Origin: an uncultured Lachnospiraceae bacterium | GTDB lineage: Bacteria; Bacillota; Clostridia; Lachnospirales; Lachnospiraceae | Direction of reading: 5' to 3' | Assembly: GCA_934371475.1 (NCBI GenBank) | Contig: CAKRNX010000017.1 | Coordinates: 1 to 24,162, forward strand | DNA: 24,162 bases | In this document: one piece after another, positions 23,039 to 24,162 of the stretch | How the letters are laid out: every line of letters begins with the position of its first letter | Position numbering within the stretch: position 1 is the first letter of the stretch | The notes under the pieces: model-generated | Told to the model about the DNA's origin: nothing | Seen by the model: the letters and a program-made list of their open reading frames with translations, nothing else | Databases searched by the model: none | Position numbers and translations under genes: made by a program

Positions 23039-23055
23039 CTTTCACAGGAAATTGC
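23039..23055 (+). repeat. Fragment matching the leading hairpin of family A
   Basis: CTTTCACAGGAAATTGC is identical over 17 nt to the first arm and loop of the family A hairpin at 1210-1242, here on the plus strand. The second arm is degenerate. It lies between the ferredoxin terminator and the end of the convergent MerR gene. Confidence 0.45.
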
Positions 23056-23113
23056 CGTCACAGCCTGCAGAGAGTCACTTCGCATCTGATGCAGGACATC
23101 ATGGAAGATTCTG

Positions 23114-23950
23114 TTAAATTCCCAGCAATTTTTTCAGGAACTGTCTCCACTTTCTCCGGTTCCGTGCCGGCTTCTCCGGAGCAGCGGCAGCTTCCTCTTC
23201 TCCGCGCCGCACCATTTCCCGCATCAGTTCCTGTTCCAGAACTTCTCTGACCCTCTCCTTCATCTGCTTCTCCAGGCGCAGATCCAGCTCCATCAGTATC
23301 GTATCGCAGATTTCCCGCACCATCTTTTCATGATCCCGTTCCAGAGCCTTCGTAATCACATCGTCCAGCATCTGTTCAAACCTGTTTACTGCATCCTGCG
23401 GACGAGCTGCTTCCACAATCTCATATTCCAGAGCCTTCTTCTCATTTTCCTGCTCTGCCCTTGCATCACAACTATCCGTCATGTCTTTGTGTTTAGCCGC
23501 GCCTTTTCCACACCCTTTCTGCGTATCTTCCTCGTCCTCATTCAAACCCGTCACATTTTTATCATCTCTCTCACTGTACGTCCTTCCATTCTGCTCCCCT
23601 TCTCCGCCTTCCGTTTTTTCGCCGTGACGTTCCTGACAGATATCCGCAGAAATTGCTGCCTCTTCATCCAAATTTTCCACATTCTCTTCATCCCGCCCCT
23701 GTTCTGTCCACAATCTCTCCGGATTTTCCTCGCTTTCAAGCAGTTCCTTCACAGCCCGCAGCTGCATTCCCTTATCTTTCCAGCAGCGTACCTTCTGAAA
23801 ATATTCTACATCCTGGCGCGTATAACATCTCTTTCCCTGACTGTTGCGCCCAATCTCCAGGTCTAGCTCATCCTCCCAGTAACGGAGCACATGGGGCTCC
23901 ACGCCCACCATCCGGGACACTTCCGAAATAAAATATGTACGTTTCTCCAT
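23114..23950 (-). CDS. MerR-family DNA-binding regulator with long acidic middle region
   Basis: A 278-residue protein. The first ~70 residues are a MerR-type winged helix: YFISEVSRMVGVEPHVLRYWEDEL, then GKRCYTRQDVEYFQKVRCWKDKGMQLRAVKELL. Residues of about 75-175 are acidic and low in complexity (Glu, Asp, Gly and Lys rich), likely disordered. From about 180 the chain becomes strongly helical (VNRFEQMLDDVITKALERDHEKMVREI and following), probably a coiled coil for oligomerisation. The end is basic (ARNRRKWRQFLKKLLGI). There is no effector-binding domain of a known type. The frame is open to 23983, but GAGGGGG lies just before the ATG at 23950. The layout recalls chromosome-organising MerR-like proteins such as RacA as much as classical metal or drug sensors. 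The target is unknown. Confidence 0.85.
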   Translation of the reverse strand: MEKRTYFISEVSRMVGVEPHVLRYWEDELDLEIGRNSQGKRCYTRQDVEYFQKVRCWKDKGMQLRAVKELLESEENPERLWTEQGRDEENVENLDEEAAISADICQERHGEKTEGGEGEQNGRTYSERDDKNVTGLNEDEEDTQKGCGKGAAKHKDMTDSCDARAEQENEKKALEYEIVEAARPQDAVNRFEQMLDDVITKALERDHEKMVREICDTILMELDLRLEKQMKERVREVLEQELMREMVRRGEEEAAAAPEKPARNRRKWRQFLKKLLGI

Positions 23951-24029
23951 TCCCCATTCCCCCTCAAAAAGTAAAATTCCCACATATTTTTATCCCATAC
24001 GAAAAAACCAAGAGAACTATTTTTACTAG

Positions 24030-24162
24030 AGTGTGTTTGAAAAAGGCTTTTTGTGAGCTGCGAGTTCCAGTTCGTGGGAGATTTTGCCCGAATGAGGGCG
24101 GCGTAGCGGGGCTACGTCAACCGAATAAGGGCAAAATATACCGCAAAGTGGGGCTCGCAGAT
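24030..24162. mobile_element. MITE-like palindromic element, cut by the window end
   Basis: A nested imperfect palindrome. CTGCGAG (24058-24064) pairs with CTCGCAG (24154-24160), ATTTTGCCC (24081-24089) with GGGCAAAAT (24129-24137), and GTAGC with GCTAC at the centre (about 24102-24115). About three quarters of the bases between the outer and middle stems also pair. The left flank GTGTGTTTGAAAAAGGCTTT should have its inverted partner just beyond the window, which would make a non-autonomous terminal-inverted-repeat element of about 160-170 bp. It has no coding capacity. It sits 80 bp upstream of the MerR gene. Confidence 0.65.

Noticed and set aside
1..24162. CRISPR arrays, tRNA or rRNA genes, transposase genes
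   Set aside because: I found no regularly spaced repeats, cloverleaf or rRNA-like sequence, and no transposase or integrase motif; the repeats present are short non-coding elements.

Overview
The window looks like a chromosomal segment of a Gram-positive anaerobe of the Clostridia, most likely Lachnospiraceae. The reasons are strong GGAGG ribosome binding sites, a holB-ricT-trmN6-rsmI order like that around Bacillus holB, a MecA adaptor, a clostridial 2[4Fe-4S] ferredoxin, an orphan Na+-pump decarboxylase beta subunit, DUF6273 and DUF1858 proteins, and several families of short intergenic hairpin repeats. Almost everything is on the minus strand; only mecA and the ferredoxin gene are on the plus strand. 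The species cannot be named from sequence alone.

Right to left on the minus strand: a MerR-type regulator (23114-23950) lies next to a MITE-like palindrome that runs off the window edge. A DUF1858 redox-type small protein has its own promoter and terminator and is convergent with mecA. A gene-poor stretch (20512-21160) holds back-to-back promoters and no gene I can support. Then come a GH18/SH3 membrane-anchored hydrolase, a PLP Orn/Lys/Arg decarboxylase-like enzyme directly followed by a guanylate-kinase-like protein, and a consensus promoter feeding a yybP-ykoY (Mn2+) riboswitch with an overlapping terminator. Downstream of the riboswitch are an orphan OadB-like Na+-pump beta subunit and a 41-residue OadG-like membrane peptide.

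Next is the housekeeping operon holB-ricT-trmN6-rsmI (14063 to 10104). After it, one strong promoter at about 9952-9980 starts a roughly 10-kb surface-glycan operon. In transcription order this encodes a TPR-like/DUF6273 membrane protein, a Wzm/TagG-type ABC permease, a fusion of a Wzt/TagH-type ABC ATPase to UDP-galactopyranose mutase, four family-2 glycosyltransferases and a membrane O-acyltransferase that ends at the left edge. By eye the glycan operon is more AT-rich than the housekeeping block, which fits a variable, possibly transferred locus. Together these genes suggest a galactofuranose-containing polysaccharide that is assembled inside the cell, exported by an ABC transporter and decorated with acyl groups.

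The most notable points are the ABC-ATPase/UGM fusion; the Mn2+ riboswitch in front of an orphan OadB plus micro-subunit; and a family of structured repeats (1097, 11009, 15623), each lying 30-45 bp before a start codon in the same orientation, with a compensatory base-pair change between copies.
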